From contig NZ_MWUM01000002.1 in the NCBI RefSeq assembly GCF_002028455.1, positions 248,001 to 312,000 on the forward strand: a DNA stretch of 64,000 nt, written 5' to 3'. Positions 63,195 to 64,000 of the stretch are shown here, piece after piece. Position 1 is the stretch's first letter, and every line of letters begins with the position of its first letter. Source of the stretch: Zoogloea sp. LCSB751. GTDB taxonomy: Bacteria; Pseudomonadota; Gammaproteobacteria; Burkholderiales; Rhodocyclaceae. The translations under genes were made by a program, and so were the position numbers. Under the pieces are notes generated by a model, which was not told the origin of the DNA, did no database searches, and worked only from the letters and a program-made list of their open reading frames with translations.

Positions 63195-64000
63195 CTAGAA
63201 TAAATCAGTATCAGGAGGTTCTATCCATGAGTCGAACTGACCATCTTCGGAGCGCGGAAGAGGGCTCGCGGTTTGTGTTTTGATGAGAGTTGGCATTGCG
63301 AGGCTCCCACCAAAAACAACTGCATGCTGCCTTGGAAGGCCTGCAATTCTCCGAACTTCGCGACGGTCGGCCCATTCAGACGCAGCCTGAATTGCCGCCA
63401 GGTCCTTCTCGGATGTAAGCCTGAAGGACATCCAGTTGTTGCATTGAGAAAGAACCGTTGGTGAAATTTCTGAAGGACGTTGGGTGCTAAGCCACAAAGC
63501 TAGACCAAACTTGCGGCCTTCTTTTGCGAGTCTTTCGTACGCGAGCGAGTTCTCAGCGGCATCCTCTCCACTTCCAATTTGCCGGAGATAATGATGAGCT
63601 TCTTCAAGGACAAGCAGCGTAGGTATCTTACGCTCTTGGCCTCGACGAAATAATTCATGGGCGTAAAGTTCCAACAAGGAACCCATTACAAACGGCATCA
63701 AATCATGAGTTACACGCCTGAGGTCGATAATGTGAGCCCGCCATGACGTGGTCTCGTCCCCAAAGATTTTTCCCACCAAGTTGGTGGATTCTTGCTGCCA
63801 ATTCAGGACGCCGGAGCTTGGAGAACCGCCGCTGACATCCACCACATCCGTGAACATCGCATCATCGATAAACCTACGGATTCGGGTTACCAGCGGGGAA
63901 ATGTTTGAGTAATAAAAGGCATCTCGCTTGTATCCCAACTTACTATCCGGAGTAATGGCGTGGCTCTCAGCCACAAGAGCGCACAGAGCTTCCATCGGTG
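63195..64000 (-). CDS. HerA-like ATPase, C-terminal part (runs off the window)
   Basis: An open frame of about 268 codons extending past the right edge, so the Walker A/P-loop part is missing. Walker B is TLLVLEEAHHYL near residue 126 from the in-window ATG at 63995, followed by the KEGRKFGLALWLSTQRPSEI motif and LSQCNNWMSFRLTSEKD, which together are typical of HerA/DUF87 hexameric translocases (FtsK/HerA superfamily). Archaeal HerA works with the nuclease NurA in DNA end processing, and bacterial relatives occur with nucleases in anti-phage systems. The HNH gene downstream is the visible nuclease partner here. Confidence 0.82.
   Translation of the reverse strand, partial: PMEALCALVAESHAITPDSKLGYKRDAFYYSNISPLVTRIRRFIDDAMFTDVVDVSGGSPSSGVLNWQQESTNLVGKIFGDETTSWRAHIIDLRRVTHDLMPFVMGSLLELYAHELFRRGQERKIPTLLVLEEAHHYLRQIGSGEDAAENSLAYERLAKEGRKFGLALWLSTQRPSEISPTVLSQCNNWMSFRLTSEKDLAAIQAASEWADRREVRRIAGLPRQHAVVFGGSLAMPTLIKTQTASPLPRSEDGQFDSWIEPPDTDLF

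Noticed and set aside
62104..64000. Transposon or CRISPR array at the right end
   Set aside because: I looked for transposase motifs, terminal repeats and regularly spaced repeats; only the HNH and HerA genes and one inverted repeat are visible.

Overview
The window is GC-rich bacterial chromosome, almost certainly from a betaproteobacterium. Gene content and protein style point to Rhodocyclales (an Azospira/Dechloromonas-like organism), but this is inferred from families and was not checked by any search. The supporting traits are two-subunit glycyl-tRNA synthetase, a polar flagellum under sigma-54/FlrBC-type control, PHB metabolism (phasin and 3-hydroxybutyrate-oligomer hydrolase), LPS export genes, and both dimeric and monomeric NADP-isocitrate dehydrogenase together with AceK and isocitrate lyase.

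Layout. 1-8 kb: the end of a polysaccharide deacetylase-like gene, a Cache-type chemoreceptor, then the forward run glyQ-glyS-gmhB-plsC-metalloprotease-gloA. 8-12.1 kb (minus strand): a large BarA-like hybrid kinase co-transcribed with an RpfG-like HD-GYP response regulator. 12.3-23.8 kb (minus strand): a flagellar basal-body and export cluster, fliF-G-H-I-J-K-L-M-N then fliO-P-Q-R, with a small plus-strand gene and a terminator between fliN and fliO. 24-26.9 kb (plus strand): flrB-flrC and then fliE behind an exact sigma-54 consensus promoter. 27-31.5 kb: a YcgR-like c-di-GMP flagellar brake, phoU, rpiA, a sulfurtransferase, a SpoIIAA-like protein and an EamA transporter.

31.6-40.8 kb: isocitrate lyase with a clear promoter and terminator, rraA, clpA-clpS, a cold-shock gene with a long leader, rpmB-rpmG, and radC divergent from coaBC-dut-nudix. 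40.8-50.4 kb is a carbon-storage and isocitrate-branch-point region: PHB oligomer hydrolase, aceK divergent from icd, icd convergent with monomeric icd2, and a phasin with a full consensus promoter. 50.4-54.7 kb: lptA-lptC-kdsD (no kdsC, lptB or rpoN alongside) divergent from a Kef-type antiporter. 54.7-57.7 kb: a four-gene pseudopilin-like operon of unknown role. 57.8-61.9 kb: a GGDEF diguanylate cyclase and a NarL-type two-component pair.

62.0-64 kb: a tRNA-Thr(UGU) gene is cut off inside its T-loop, and the sequence changes to visibly AT-richer DNA carrying a 12-bp inverted repeat, an HNH endonuclease with a C-terminal zinc ribbon and a HerA-like ATPase running off the window. This looks like the edge of a tRNA-targeted genomic island with a HerA-HNH module, possibly anti-phage, and is the most novel part of the window.

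Starts were chosen by Shine-Dalgarno sites, overlaps with neighbours and family length. No rRNA, CRISPR array, insertion sequence or origin was recognised.
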